This document shows, piece by piece, positions 18,587 to 26,906 of a DNA stretch of 64,000 bases. The stretch comes from Pseudoalteromonas neustonica (GTDB lineage Bacteria > Pseudomonadota > Gammaproteobacteria > Enterobacterales > Alteromonadaceae): the NCBI RefSeq assembly GCF_001653135.1, contig NZ_BDDS01000002.1:523809-587808 (forward strand), given 5' to 3'. Made by a program: the position numbers and the translations under genes. How positions within the stretch are numbered: the stretch's first letter is position 1; every line of letters begins with the position of its first letter. Under the pieces are notes generated by a model that searched no databases, had not been told where the DNA came from, and saw nothing but the letters and a program-made list of their open reading frames with translations.

Positions 18587-19189
18587 TTACTTTTCAAGCT
18601 TGATGCCACTGATAAAAAAGCGCGATGTTAAATCCACAAGCTGCTCTAAGCGCGCTTCATCTAAAGCGGGCTTCCATTTAATCACTTGCTCCCAATACGC
18701 CATTTTTTTTAAACCACCATAAAAAAATGCAGCGGCAATATCAGCAGGTACATCATTAAGTACACCCGCGCTTTGAGCTTGTTCAAACCACGTTAGTAGG
18801 CCTTTTTCACAGTCTAAAAACTTTACTTCAAGGCGAGCTGCTTGCTCTTTATCTCGCATAGATTCAATAATCACAATACGTGACAATGTTAGGTAATCTT
18901 CATCATTGCCCAAAGATAAACAGAGCTTTGCCAAATCTTTTAACTGATCATAAATTGGTATGTCTTTTAAGTATTGGTAACTCTGTAATTGTGCAATGCG
19001 TGCTAAAAGTAATGATACAACTTCATCAAATAGTGCTTGCTTGTTTGCATAGTGCTTATAAAGCGTACGCTTAGATACAGTGGCTTTTTTAGCGATGGCT
19101 TCCATCGTAGTACCCGCTAACCCACGGCGCGCAAATTCATGTATCGCAGCACATAGCACATCATTTTGTTTGTTATTACTCGATTCCAT
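18587..19189 (-). CDS. TetR-family repressor of the adjacent RND pump
   Basis: A 200-residue regulator with an N-terminal TetR HTH (ARRGLAGTTMEAIAKKATVS, then KRTLYKHYANKQALFDEVV) and an AcrR-type C-terminal ligand domain. It is divergent from the RND adaptor-pump operon with 240 bases between, which contain a 22-base perfect inverted repeat. It is therefore the likely local repressor of the pump, relieved by toxic ligands. Ligands cannot be predicted. Confidence 0.88.
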   Translation of the reverse strand: MESSNNKQNDVLCAAIHEFARRGLAGTTMEAIAKKATVSKRTLYKHYANKQALFDEVVSLLLARIAQLQSYQYLKDIPIYDQLKDLAKLCLSLGNDEDYLTLSRIVIIESMRDKEQAARLEVKFLDCEKGLLTWFEQAQSAGVLNDVPADIAAAFFYGGLKKMAYWEQVIKWKPALDEARLEQLVDLTSRFFISGIKLEK

Positions 19190-19254
19190 AATGCCCCCAA
19201 TATCAATACAAACATTGTAGCATTATTTTTTGTATTTGAATGCTAAGAGTAAAA

Positions 19255-19309
19255 AAGTAAACGCAAGTGTATACCTATTAAAAATTAAGGTATACACTTG
19301 CGTTTACTT
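19255..19309. promoter_or_regulatory. 22-bp perfect inverted repeat between tetR and the RND operon
   Basis: The core arm is GTAAACGCAAGTGTATACCT at 19257-19276. Its exact reverse complement lies at 19288-19307, and two more A-T pairs extend each end. The 11-base loop is A/T only. Each arm holds a GTATAC hexamer. It is most likely the operator for the divergent TetR protein, though it is longer than usual and could also fold in RNA. Confidence 0.7.
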
Positions 19310-19429
19310 AAGCTGAATAAAAGTAATTTGTCTTTACATGCTGGTCATAAAACCAGCTAAATGCCATACTCAGGCAGCTTAATACATGCTTAAAATATTA
19401 TACTTAACAATTGGAACTGTGGAGTAAAC

Positions 19430-20632
19430 ATGCGTCAGTCTTTCGCACTATCAAAATTGTCTCTTTCTTTCTTTTTATTTGCCTCAACAGCCTTACTTTT
19501 ACAAGGTTGCAGTGAAGCCCCACAAACACCGCAAGCGGCTATGCAACCAGCCTCTGTAGCAACCGTGATTGCCGCAACTGAAGATGCGCCTTTTACAATT
19601 GAATTACCTGCAACACTTTCTGGCTCAAAAGAAGTTGAAGTAAGAGCACGCGTAACCGGTATTTTAGAATCACGTAACTTTGACGAAGGTCAAACAGTGA
19701 CAAAAGGCCGATCATTATTCACCGTTGATTTAGAACCTTATCAATTAGCGCTAGAACGTGCCCAAGCCGCCTTTGACGGCGCAAAAGCATCACTCGTTCA
19801 AGCACAAAGAGATGTAAAGCGATTAGGTAAACTGCGCGCTGAAAAATCTGTTTCACAACGTGATTATGATAACGCCAGCTCGACTACAGACATCGCGAAA
19901 ACTAATTTAGCAGCCGCTAAAGTTGCGTTAAAAGAAGCACAATTAAATCTCGAGTATGCGCAAGTTAAAGCGCCTGTTGCAGGTGTTATGGGCCGTGAAT
20001 TTGTCTCTGAAGGCACTTATGTTTCAGGTCCTGATTTACTGCTAACGCAAATAACCCAGCTTGATCCTATCCGTTTACGTTTTGGTATTTCGGAGCGTGA
20101 ACAATTGCAAATGCGCCAAGATGAAGCTAACGGTTCACTAACATTGCCACAAAGCGGTCATTGGCAAACTAGCATTAAACTGCAAGATGGCTCTATATAT
20201 AGCAAAAGTGGCCTAGTTAACTTCTCTGATGTACGCATTAACCCAAATACGGGCACCAGTGAACTACAAGCTATTATACCCAACCCTGATTTTAAACTTC
20301 GTCCGGGTCAATTTGTTCGCGTGAGTTTAAAAGGTGCAGTGCGTAAAAATGCGTTTGTTGTGCCACAGCGCGCGGTACTTGATAACGGTATGGGGAAATT
20401 TGTCTACGTTGTAGCTAAAGGTGAGCAAGGTGGCACTATTGCCCGACCTGCGCCTGTTGTTGTTGGTGAGTGGGTGCAAAAGCCAGCAAATGCTGGTGAT
20501 AAAAACTTTTGGTTAATTAAATCAGGCATTAACGCAGGGGATGAAATAATTGTCGATGGTATGGCACGTATCTTCTTCCCTGGCATGCCGGTAGCCGTTA
20601 ACAATGCAACAAACAGCGTAAGCGCAGAATAG
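19430..20632 (+). CDS. RND efflux periplasmic adaptor (membrane fusion protein)
   Basis: A 400-residue lipoprotein: a hydrophobic leader with lipobox LLQGC (Cys27), a lipoyl half-motif (VEVRARVTGILESRNFDEGQ), an alpha-helical hairpin (about 100-170), the second lipoyl half (QVKAPVAGVMGREFVSEGTY) and a beta-barrel domain (IPNPDFKLRPGQFVRVSLKG). This is the AcrA/MexA layout. It bridges the inner-membrane pump to an outer-membrane channel. It lies 14 bases before the pump gene. No outer-membrane channel gene follows, so a TolC-type protein encoded elsewhere must be used. Confidence 0.94.
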   Translation: MRQSFALSKLSLSFFLFASTALLLQGCSEAPQTPQAAMQPASVATVIAATEDAPFTIELPATLSGSKEVEVRARVTGILESRNFDEGQTVTKGRSLFTVDLEPYQLALERAQAAFDGAKASLVQAQRDVKRLGKLRAEKSVSQRDYDNASSTTDIAKTNLAAAKVALKEAQLNLEYAQVKAPVAGVMGREFVSEGTYVSGPDLLLTQITQLDPIRLRFGISEREQLQMRQDEANGSLTLPQSGHWQTSIKLQDGSIYSKSGLVNFSDVRINPNTGTSELQAIIPNPDFKLRPGQFVRVSLKGAVRKNAFVVPQRAVLDNGMGKFVYVVAKGEQGGTIARPAPVVVGEWVQKPANAGDKNFWLIKSGINAGDEIIVDGMARIFFPGMPVAVNNATNSVSAE

Positions 20633-20646
20633 GCGCAGGGAGTATT

Positions 20647-23600
20647 ATGTTTTCTCGTTATTTTATAGACAGACCTATTTTTGCATTTGTTATTTCAATT
20701 GTTATTGTATTGGCTGGCTTAGCTGCAATGCGCAGTTTACCCATCGCACAATACCCTGAAATAGCCCCTCCTGTTGTGCAAGTAACTGCAGCTTATCCGG
20801 GTGCATCTGCTGAGGTGCTTGAACAAACCGTTGCAGCGCCTATTGAGAATGCGATCACTGGTGTTGAAGGCATGATGTACATGGCTTCTACATCAACCAG
20901 CTCAGGCGCAACCACGATTGAGGTAACCTTTGAAATTGGTACCGATATTGACCAAGCGGCTGTGAACGTCAATAACCGCGTTAAGCAAGTTGAAGCGCGC
21001 CTACCTGAAGAAACGCGTCGTCAAGGTGTGGTTGTTCAAAAAGGCTCATCAAGCTTCTTGCAAGTTCATGCCTTTTATTCTCCCGATGAAAGCCGCAGCA
21101 GCTTGTGGACCTCAAATTACGTTACCCTCAATATTTTAGATCGTATTAAACGTATACCTGGAACCACCAGCGTACAAATATTTGGTGCGAAAGATTACGC
21201 TATGCGTATTTGGTTACGCCCAGATGTAATGAGTCAATTAGGTGTTACCGTTGAAGAAATAGCAGGTGCTATTCGCTCACAAAATTCACAATACGCTGCG
21301 GGTAAAATTGGCGCTACGCCAACCTCCCAATCAGCCCAAGAACTGGTTTATAGTGTTACCGCACAAGGGCGTTTGTCTGAGCCAAGCCAATTTGAAGAGA
21401 TTATCATTCGTTCAAATTTAGATGGCAGTAGTTTACGTTTAAAAGATATTGCACGTGTTGAATTAGGGTCAAAAGATTACAATTTCAGCGGTACTATTAA
21501 CGGTAAAGAAGCCGTACTTTTAGGTATATTTTTACAACCTGGTGCAAATGCACTTGATGTAGCTGAAGAAGTAAATGGTGTACTAGCAGAAATTAAACAA
21601 CAATTCCCTGTCGGTCTTGCGCATTTAAACTCTTACGACACCACTCGCTTTGTTGAAGTGTCTATTCGTGAAGTTGTGATCACGCTTATTGAAGCAATGA
21701 TATTGGTTTTCTTGGTCGTGTATCTGTTTTTACAAAATTGGCGCGCGACGTTAATTCCAACATTAGCTGTACCAGTGTCTTTATTAGGTACTTTTGCTGG
21801 TATGTACATGCTTGGTTATTCTATTAACTCACTCACTCTGTTTGGTATGGTACTGTCCATTGGTATTGTTGTTGACGATGCCATTGTTGTACTGGAAAAT
21901 GTCGAACGGATTATGCATGAAGAGCATGTCAGCGCCCACGAAGCTGCCATAAAAGCAATGAAAGAAGTATCAGGTCCGGTCGTCGCGATTGTACTCGTAC
22001 TTTGCTCTGTATTTGTGCCCATAGCCTTTTTAGGTGGCTTAACCGGTGAGTTATTCCGCCAGTTTGCGATTACCATCTCAATTGCAGTGAGTTTATCTGG
22101 TGTCGTCGCATTGACCATGACTCCCGCGTTATGTGTACTTATTTTAAAACAAGAACATAAACAAACAGCCTCCTTCTTTTTATGGTTTAACCGTATTTTT
22201 ACTAAAATAACCAGTAAATATGTTGGCGCGGTTGGCTATATGGTTCGCCGTGGCGCATTAGGTTTATTATTAATGATTGGCATGGTGTCTATTACTATTG
22301 GACTTTGGAAAAATACCCCTGGTTCTTTAGTCCCTGATGAAGATCAAGGTTATTACATCTCCGCTATTTTCTTACCTGATGGTTCATCGCTTGAACGCAC
22401 TGAGGAAGTAGTAAAAGAAGTAATTGCAGCAGTGCAATCAAACCCAGCCAATGAAAACGTGGTTGCTTTTACAGGCTTTGACTTTATTGGTGGCGGTTAT
22501 AAAAATAGTGCCGCGACCTTGTTTGTTACCCAAAAACATTGGGATGAACGCGAGATAGATACAAAAAGCCTCGTCAATGAGCTGTTTATGAAAACTGCAC
22601 ATATTAACGAAGCCTTAGTACTTGCATTTAATCCCCCTGCTATTTTTGGTTTAGGCAGTACCGGTGGTTTTGAGTTTTATATTCAAAACAAAGGTGCTGG
22701 TGGCCCCGAGAAACTACAACAAGCCATGGGAATGATGATGGCTGAAGCACAAAAGAGTCCTGTTTTAAGTGGCTTGCAAACGCTTTGGCGTCCTAATGCC
22801 CCACAGCTAAAAGTAAATGTTGACCGCGAACAAGCACGTGCAATGGGTATTGAAATTGACGATGCCTTTACCGCCCTTGCCGGCACGCTGGGCACTTACT
22901 ATGTCAATGACTTTAACAAGTTTGGTCGTGCATGGCAGGTATTGATGTCTGCTGAAGCTGAGTTTAGGATGAAGCCTGATGACATTGGCCGTATTTATGT
23001 TAAAAACAACCAAGGAACCATGGTGCCAATGTCTGCATTTACAAATGTCGATTTTAGCCGCGGGCCTGAGAGCCTTAACCGCTACAACAATTTACCGGCG
23101 GTAAAACTGCTCGGTAATGCAGCTCCCGGTTATAGCTCTGGTCAAGCAATTGCTGAAGTGGAACGCATCGCAAAAGCCGTGTTACCACCTGATATGACCT
23201 ACGATTGGACAGGCTCTGCATTCCAAGAAAAACGAAGTTCTGGCACTACAGGTATCGCACTTGGCCTGGCTGTTATTATGGTGTTTTTAATTCTTGCGGC
23301 TTTATACGAGCGCTGGTCGTTACCATTATCAGTTATGCTTGCACTACCATTTGGTACATTTGGCGCACTGGTGTCAATTTGGTTAGTCGGCATGACAAAC
23401 GATGTTTACTTTCAAATTGGCTTAGTAACACTCCTTGGCCTGGCCAGTAAGAATGCCATATTAATTGTTGAATATGCCCTTATGAAGCACCAACAAGGCT
23501 GGAGTGCCAGCGCCGCAGCACTTGAAGCAGCACGCTTGCGTTTTAGGCCAATAATTATGACATCATTAGCGTTTATTTTAGGTGTTGTTCCATTGGTACT

Positions 23601-23820
23601 TAGCTCTGGCGCAGGAGCTGGTGCACGTCATAGCGTTGGTACAGGCGTGATGGGTGGCATGATGGCCGCCACTTTCTTAGCCGTGTTTTTTGTACCATTA
23701 TTCTTTTACTGGCTAACAGATCGTAAGCTAAGTGAAAAACGTTCTCGCACTGAGCTAGCGGATGAAATAGCCCTGCATCATAAGCGTGAAAATGTAGATA
23801 CACCTGAAAGTAATTTATAA
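20647..23820 (+). CDS. RND multidrug efflux permease, HAE1 family
   Basis: A 1057-residue AcrB/MexB-type inner-membrane pump. Recognisable features are the N-terminal FIDRPIFAFVISIVIVLAGL, a membrane segment with GIVVDDAIVVLENVER holding the proton-relay aspartates, two large periplasmic loops, and GLASKNAILIVEYA in the second half. The sequence exports hydrophobic or amphipathic drugs in exchange for protons as a trimer. It forms an operon with the adaptor gene and ends in a strong terminator. The substrate range is unknown. Confidence 0.95.
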   Translation: MFSRYFIDRPIFAFVISIVIVLAGLAAMRSLPIAQYPEIAPPVVQVTAAYPGASAEVLEQTVAAPIENAITGVEGMMYMASTSTSSGATTIEVTFEIGTDIDQAAVNVNNRVKQVEARLPEETRRQGVVVQKGSSSFLQVHAFYSPDESRSSLWTSNYVTLNILDRIKRIPGTTSVQIFGAKDYAMRIWLRPDVMSQLGVTVEEIAGAIRSQNSQYAAGKIGATPTSQSAQELVYSVTAQGRLSEPSQFEEIIIRSNLDGSSLRLKDIARVELGSKDYNFSGTINGKEAVLLGIFLQPGANALDVAEEVNGVLAEIKQQFPVGLAHLNSYDTTRFVEVSIREVVITLIEAMILVFLVVYLFLQNWRATLIPTLAVPVSLLGTFAGMYMLGYSINSLTLFGMVLSIGIVVDDAIVVLENVERIMHEEHVSAHEAAIKAMKEVSGPVVAIVLVLCSVFVPIAFLGGLTGELFRQFAITISIAVSLSGVVALTMTPALCVLILKQEHKQTASFFLWFNRIFTKITSKYVGAVGYMVRRGALGLLLMIGMVSITIGLWKNTPGSLVPDEDQGYYISAIFLPDGSSLERTEEVVKEVIAAVQSNPANENVVAFTGFDFIGGGYKNSAATLFVTQKHWDEREIDTKSLVNELFMKTAHINEALVLAFNPPAIFGLGSTGGFEFYIQNKGAGGPEKLQQAMGMMMAEAQKSPVLSGLQTLWRPNAPQLKVNVDREQARAMGIEIDDAFTALAGTLGTYYVNDFNKFGRAWQVLMSAEAEFRMKPDDIGRIYVKNNQGTMVPMSAFTNVDFSRGPESLNRYNNLPAVKLLGNAAPGYSSGQAIAEVERIAKAVLPPDMTYDWTGSAFQEKRSSGTTGIALGLAVIMVFLILAALYERWSLPLSVMLALPFGTFGALVSIWLVGMTNDVYFQIGLVTLLGLASKNAILIVEYALMKHQQGWSASAAALEAARLRFRPIIMTSLAFILGVVPLVLSSGAGAGARHSVGTGVMGGMMAATFLAVFFVPLFFYWLTDRKLSEKRSRTELADEIALHHKRENVDTPESNL

Positions 23821-23840
23821 TTAATAGCGATTAAAAATAT

Positions 23841-23868
23841 AAGGGCAAACAGTAGTTTGCCCTTTTTT
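23841..23868 (+). terminator. Rho-independent terminator of the RND operon
   Basis: AAGGGCAAAC pairs perfectly with GTTTGCCCTT around an AGTA loop and is followed by a T run, 20 bases after the pump stop. Confidence 0.9.
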
Positions 23869-23910
23869 ATGGGTGTCAGATAACTAGCAATTTCTTCTCG
23901 CGAGCGCTAC

Positions 23911-24175
23911 TATACCCAAACCACCTCAAAATGCGAGTTTCAGTTGGAATTAAAAGCGATTTAGGCAAGGCATTGATTGTAAATAATAGTAGTTCTATTG
24001 TTAAAATCAATAACGCAGTATAAATCGCTTTTAAACCAACCCGTTGGGCGTTTCACAGGCACTTACTATCAGCGTTGTTACTTCTTAAAAGGGATGGCCA
24101 TTCTTGCAAAGTAACGCCTTGATAATAAGCCCCTGTGAAACGCTGAATTCTGCATCTTGAGGTGGCTTGGGTATA
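23911..24175 (+). repeat. 265-bp MITE, family A, with two internal hairpins
   Basis: The ends are 24-base inverted repeats (left begins TATACCCAAACCACCTCA, right ends TTGAGGTGGCTTGGGTATA) with two mismatches. Inside are two long hairpins. Hairpin 1 spans 23943-24040, with a stem ending ATTTA/TAAAT and an internal loop GGCAAGGC (23964-23971) facing AACGCAGTA (24012-24020). Hairpin 2 spans 24048-24143 with GCGTTTCACAGG pairing CCTGTGAAACGC. No ORF is inside. It fills the space between the RND terminator and the PilZ gene. A shorter relative lies at 57621-57702. Confidence 0.75.
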
Positions 24176-24204
24176 TAATAGTTCGTGCGTCGAGGAGCCT
24201 TAAT

Positions 24205-24855
24205 ATGAACAATGAAAAACTAACTGAGTTTGAGCAATATTTTCAAATTGATGAAAGTAACCGTGTAAATCTATTTGCAGTTGACCCTCATGCGGTTCCC
24301 AAAACTCTCGCACAACTCGAAGCTGATATTCCCCCATTATTTAAGCTTGCCAATGAAGTCAGTGAATTAGAGTTAAGTTCATTACGGCCACTGCGTAACT
24401 TAGGCGATATAGCACAAGAACTTGCCGTATTTTTACAAGCACAATCGCGTAAAATAGACCTAATAATGAGCCATATATTGGCATCAGAACAGCCCGAAGA
24501 TAATACAATGTACTGCGATAGTTATGGCGGTGGCGGTGTTAAATTCACCTCAGATAGCGTGTATTCATTAGGTCACACATTTCGCACAAAATTGTTTTTA
24601 CAGCATGAAGCATCTGCCGTTTATTGTTATACCGAAGTCGTTGCGATTGAAAAGCAAGATGACGATCAATATCAATATACGCTGCTATTTATTGCCATTC
24701 GTGATTCAGATCAAGAACTCGTTGTTCGCGCTACTTTACATGCACAAACGCGACAGCTCAAAAAACGCCAACAACAGCAAGCGCTCGATACGCCTTTAGA
24801 TGGATCATTCCAAAACGATAAAAGCACAAACACACCAACAAAACCTGAACATTAA
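24205..24855 (+). CDS. PilZ-domain cyclic-di-GMP-binding protein (atypical)
   Basis: A 216-residue cytosolic protein from the ATG at 24205, chosen because GAGGAG lies seven bases before it; a longer frame begins inside the upstream repeat. The N-terminal half is helical (LRPLRNLGDIAQELAVFLQ). The C-terminal half begins DNTMYCDSYGGGGVKFTSD and resembles the PilZ-like proteins of Alteromonadales. The arginine-rich N-terminal RxxxR motif of classical PilZ domains is not obvious, so c-di-GMP binding is uncertain. A polar tail of about 30 residues ends the protein. It stands alone ahead of aguA. Confidence 0.65.
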   Translation: MNNEKLTEFEQYFQIDESNRVNLFAVDPHAVPKTLAQLEADIPPLFKLANEVSELELSSLRPLRNLGDIAQELAVFLQAQSRKIDLIMSHILASEQPEDNTMYCDSYGGGGVKFTSDSVYSLGHTFRTKLFLQHEASAVYCYTEVVAIEKQDDDQYQYTLLFIAIRDSDQELVVRATLHAQTRQLKKRQQQQALDTPLDGSFQNDKSTNTPTKPEH

Positions 24856-24923
24856 CCATGAAAAAGCTGACTTCTTCGGCCGAAATGCTAAACTAGCAAC
24901 ACCTTTGTTTGTTTATTAAATCC

Positions 24924-25979
24924 ATGAACTTTAGACTTTTACCCGAATGGGCCGAGCAAGACGCTGTCATGCTAACATGGCCTCATCAAGCCACTGATTG
25001 GCGTGATAATTTAACCGCTGTTGAGCCCGTATATGTACAGCTTTGCCAACATATATGTAACGTTCAACAGTTAGTGATCGTCGCGCACGATGACACACTT
25101 AAAACACATATAACGCAATTATTGCTTACCAATGATGTTGATTTAAGTCGCGTGCATTTTGTAGTGACTCCATGTAATGATACATGGGCACGCGATCATG
25201 GACCTTTGACCTGCGCATCGCTTGATAACCCCGCAGAACTAACAATAAACGACTTCACGTTTAATGGCTGGGGTAACAAGTTTGAAAGCACATTGGATAA
25301 TCAAATTAATGCAGTGCTTGTCAAACAACTCGCTCATTCCAATAATCAATATCAAGCCATTGATTTAGTACTTGAAGGTGGGGGTATTGAAATAAATGAA
25401 TACGGTACATTGCTCACCACACGCGAGTGTTTACTCAACCAAAATCGTAACCCGTCACTGAGCACTGATGATATTGAGCACGTTTTACGTACTCAGCTGG
25501 GTGCAAACGACTTTTTATGGGTAGACCATGGTTACTTAGCCGGTGATGACACCGACAGTCACATTGATACTCTCGTGCGCTTTGCACCTAACAATACCCT
25601 TGTCTATGTAAAATGTGACGACAACAATGACGAGCATTACAGCGCCCTAGATGCGATGGAAAAACAGCTTAAAAGCTTTACAACTCACACAGGCAAACCA
25701 TACACATTAATTGATTTGCCATGGCCTAAAGCTGTATTTAACGCTGACAATGATAGGCTCCCTGCAACCTATGCGAATTATTTAATCATTAACAATGCCG
25801 TGCTTGTACCGACGTATAATGACAGCAATGACGCATTAGCCCTTAAACGTATACAAAGCGCCTACCCTAGTCATAAAATTATTGGTGTGAATTGTTTACC
25901 AATCATTGCACAATTTGGAAGTTTACATTGTATTACCATGCAATTACCGCGTGGATTTTTAGCCGGAGGCCCTAAGTGA
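24924..25979 (+). CDS. aguA: Agmatine deiminase
   Basis: A 351-residue enzyme of the peptidyl-arginine-deiminase family that hydrolyses agmatine to N-carbamoylputrescine and ammonia. Conserved blocks are LTWPHQATDW, NDTWARDHGP, FTFNGWGNKF, EGGGIEINEYGTLLTTRECL, DTDSHIDTLVRF and a C-terminal GSLHCITMQLPR with the catalytic cysteine. The ATG at 24924 is preferred over a TTG five codons earlier. The stop overlaps the next gene (GTGA), and the two enzymes catalyse consecutive steps from agmatine to putrescine. Confidence 0.93.
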   Translation: MNFRLLPEWAEQDAVMLTWPHQATDWRDNLTAVEPVYVQLCQHICNVQQLVIVAHDDTLKTHITQLLLTNDVDLSRVHFVVTPCNDTWARDHGPLTCASLDNPAELTINDFTFNGWGNKFESTLDNQINAVLVKQLAHSNNQYQAIDLVLEGGGIEINEYGTLLTTRECLLNQNRNPSLSTDDIEHVLRTQLGANDFLWVDHGYLAGDDTDSHIDTLVRFAPNNTLVYVKCDDNNDEHYSALDAMEKQLKSFTTHTGKPYTLIDLPWPKAVFNADNDRLPATYANYLIINNAVLVPTYNDSNDALALKRIQSAYPSHKIIGVNCLPIIAQFGSLHCITMQLPRGFLAGGPK

Positions 25980-26869
25980 ATAGCCCTGATAAGTTAACGG
26001 TTGCCCTAGTGCAACAAACAAATAGTGATAATGCCGACGAAAACATGGCAAAATCAATCGCAGGTATTCGCGATGCCGCAAGCCAAGGCGCGCAATTAGT
26101 GGTGCTTCAAGAACTCCATCGCAGTCTTTATTTTTGCCAAACTGAAGACGTTGATGTATTTGATTTAGCTGAAACAATACCTGGCCCTAGCAGTAATACT
26201 TTAGGCCAACTTGCTAAAGAACTTGGCATTGTTATTGTCGCGTCTCTTTTTGAAAAACGTGCAACAGGGCTTTATCATAATACAGCCGTCGTACTTGAAA
26301 AAGACGGCACTATTGCGGGCAAATACCGTAAAATGCACATTCCTGACGACCCAGGCTTTTACGAAAAATTTTACTTCACACCAGGTGATCTTGGTTTTGA
26401 ACCAATTCAAACCTCGGTTGGTAAACTTGGCGTGTTAGTATGTTGGGATCAATGGTTTCCTGAAGCCGCACGCTTAATGGCTATGGCCGGTGCTGAGCTA
26501 CTAATTTACCCAACAGCTATTGGCTGGGATCCGCGTGATGACAAAGGCGAACAAGCTCGCCAAAAAGATGCTTGGGTGATCTCTCAACGTGCGCATGCCG
26601 TAGCAAACGGAGTCCCTGTGATCAGTTGTAATCGTGTTGGCCATGAAAATGACCCGAGTGCTCAAAGTAACGGTATTCAATTTTGGGGGAATTCATTTAT
26701 TGCGGGCCCTCAAGGTGAGCTACTCTCTGAGGCTAATACAACTGATGAGCAAATTTTAGTAATCGAACTTGATCAAAAACGCTCAGAAAACGTAAGACGT
26801 ATATGGCCGTATTTACGGGATCGTCGAATCGATCATTACCAAGACTTAACTAGAATCTATCGCGACTAA
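25976..26869 (+). CDS. aguB: N-carbamoylputrescine amidase
   Basis: A 297-residue nitrilase-superfamily enzyme that converts N-carbamoylputrescine to putrescine. The Glu-Lys-Cys triad is visible: the glutamate in VVLQELHRSLYF, the lysine in GKYRKMHIPDDPGFYEKFYF, and the cysteine in GVLVCWDQWFPEAARLMA. Translation starts at a GTG that overlaps the aguA stop by four bases, with GGAGG just upstream, so the pair is translationally coupled. The motif order and length fit the AguB subgroup rather than other carbamoyl amidases. Confidence 0.93.
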   Translation: MNSPDKLTVALVQQTNSDNADENMAKSIAGIRDAASQGAQLVVLQELHRSLYFCQTEDVDVFDLAETIPGPSSNTLGQLAKELGIVIVASLFEKRATGLYHNTAVVLEKDGTIAGKYRKMHIPDDPGFYEKFYFTPGDLGFEPIQTSVGKLGVLVCWDQWFPEAARLMAMAGAELLIYPTAIGWDPRDDKGEQARQKDAWVISQRAHAVANGVPVISCNRVGHENDPSAQSNGIQFWGNSFIAGPQGELLSEANTTDEQILVIELDQKRSENVRRIWPYLRDRRIDHYQDLTRIYRD

Positions 26870-26906
26870 AATAGTGACCTTGCGAGGTCAAATAAAGGAG
26901 TAATAA

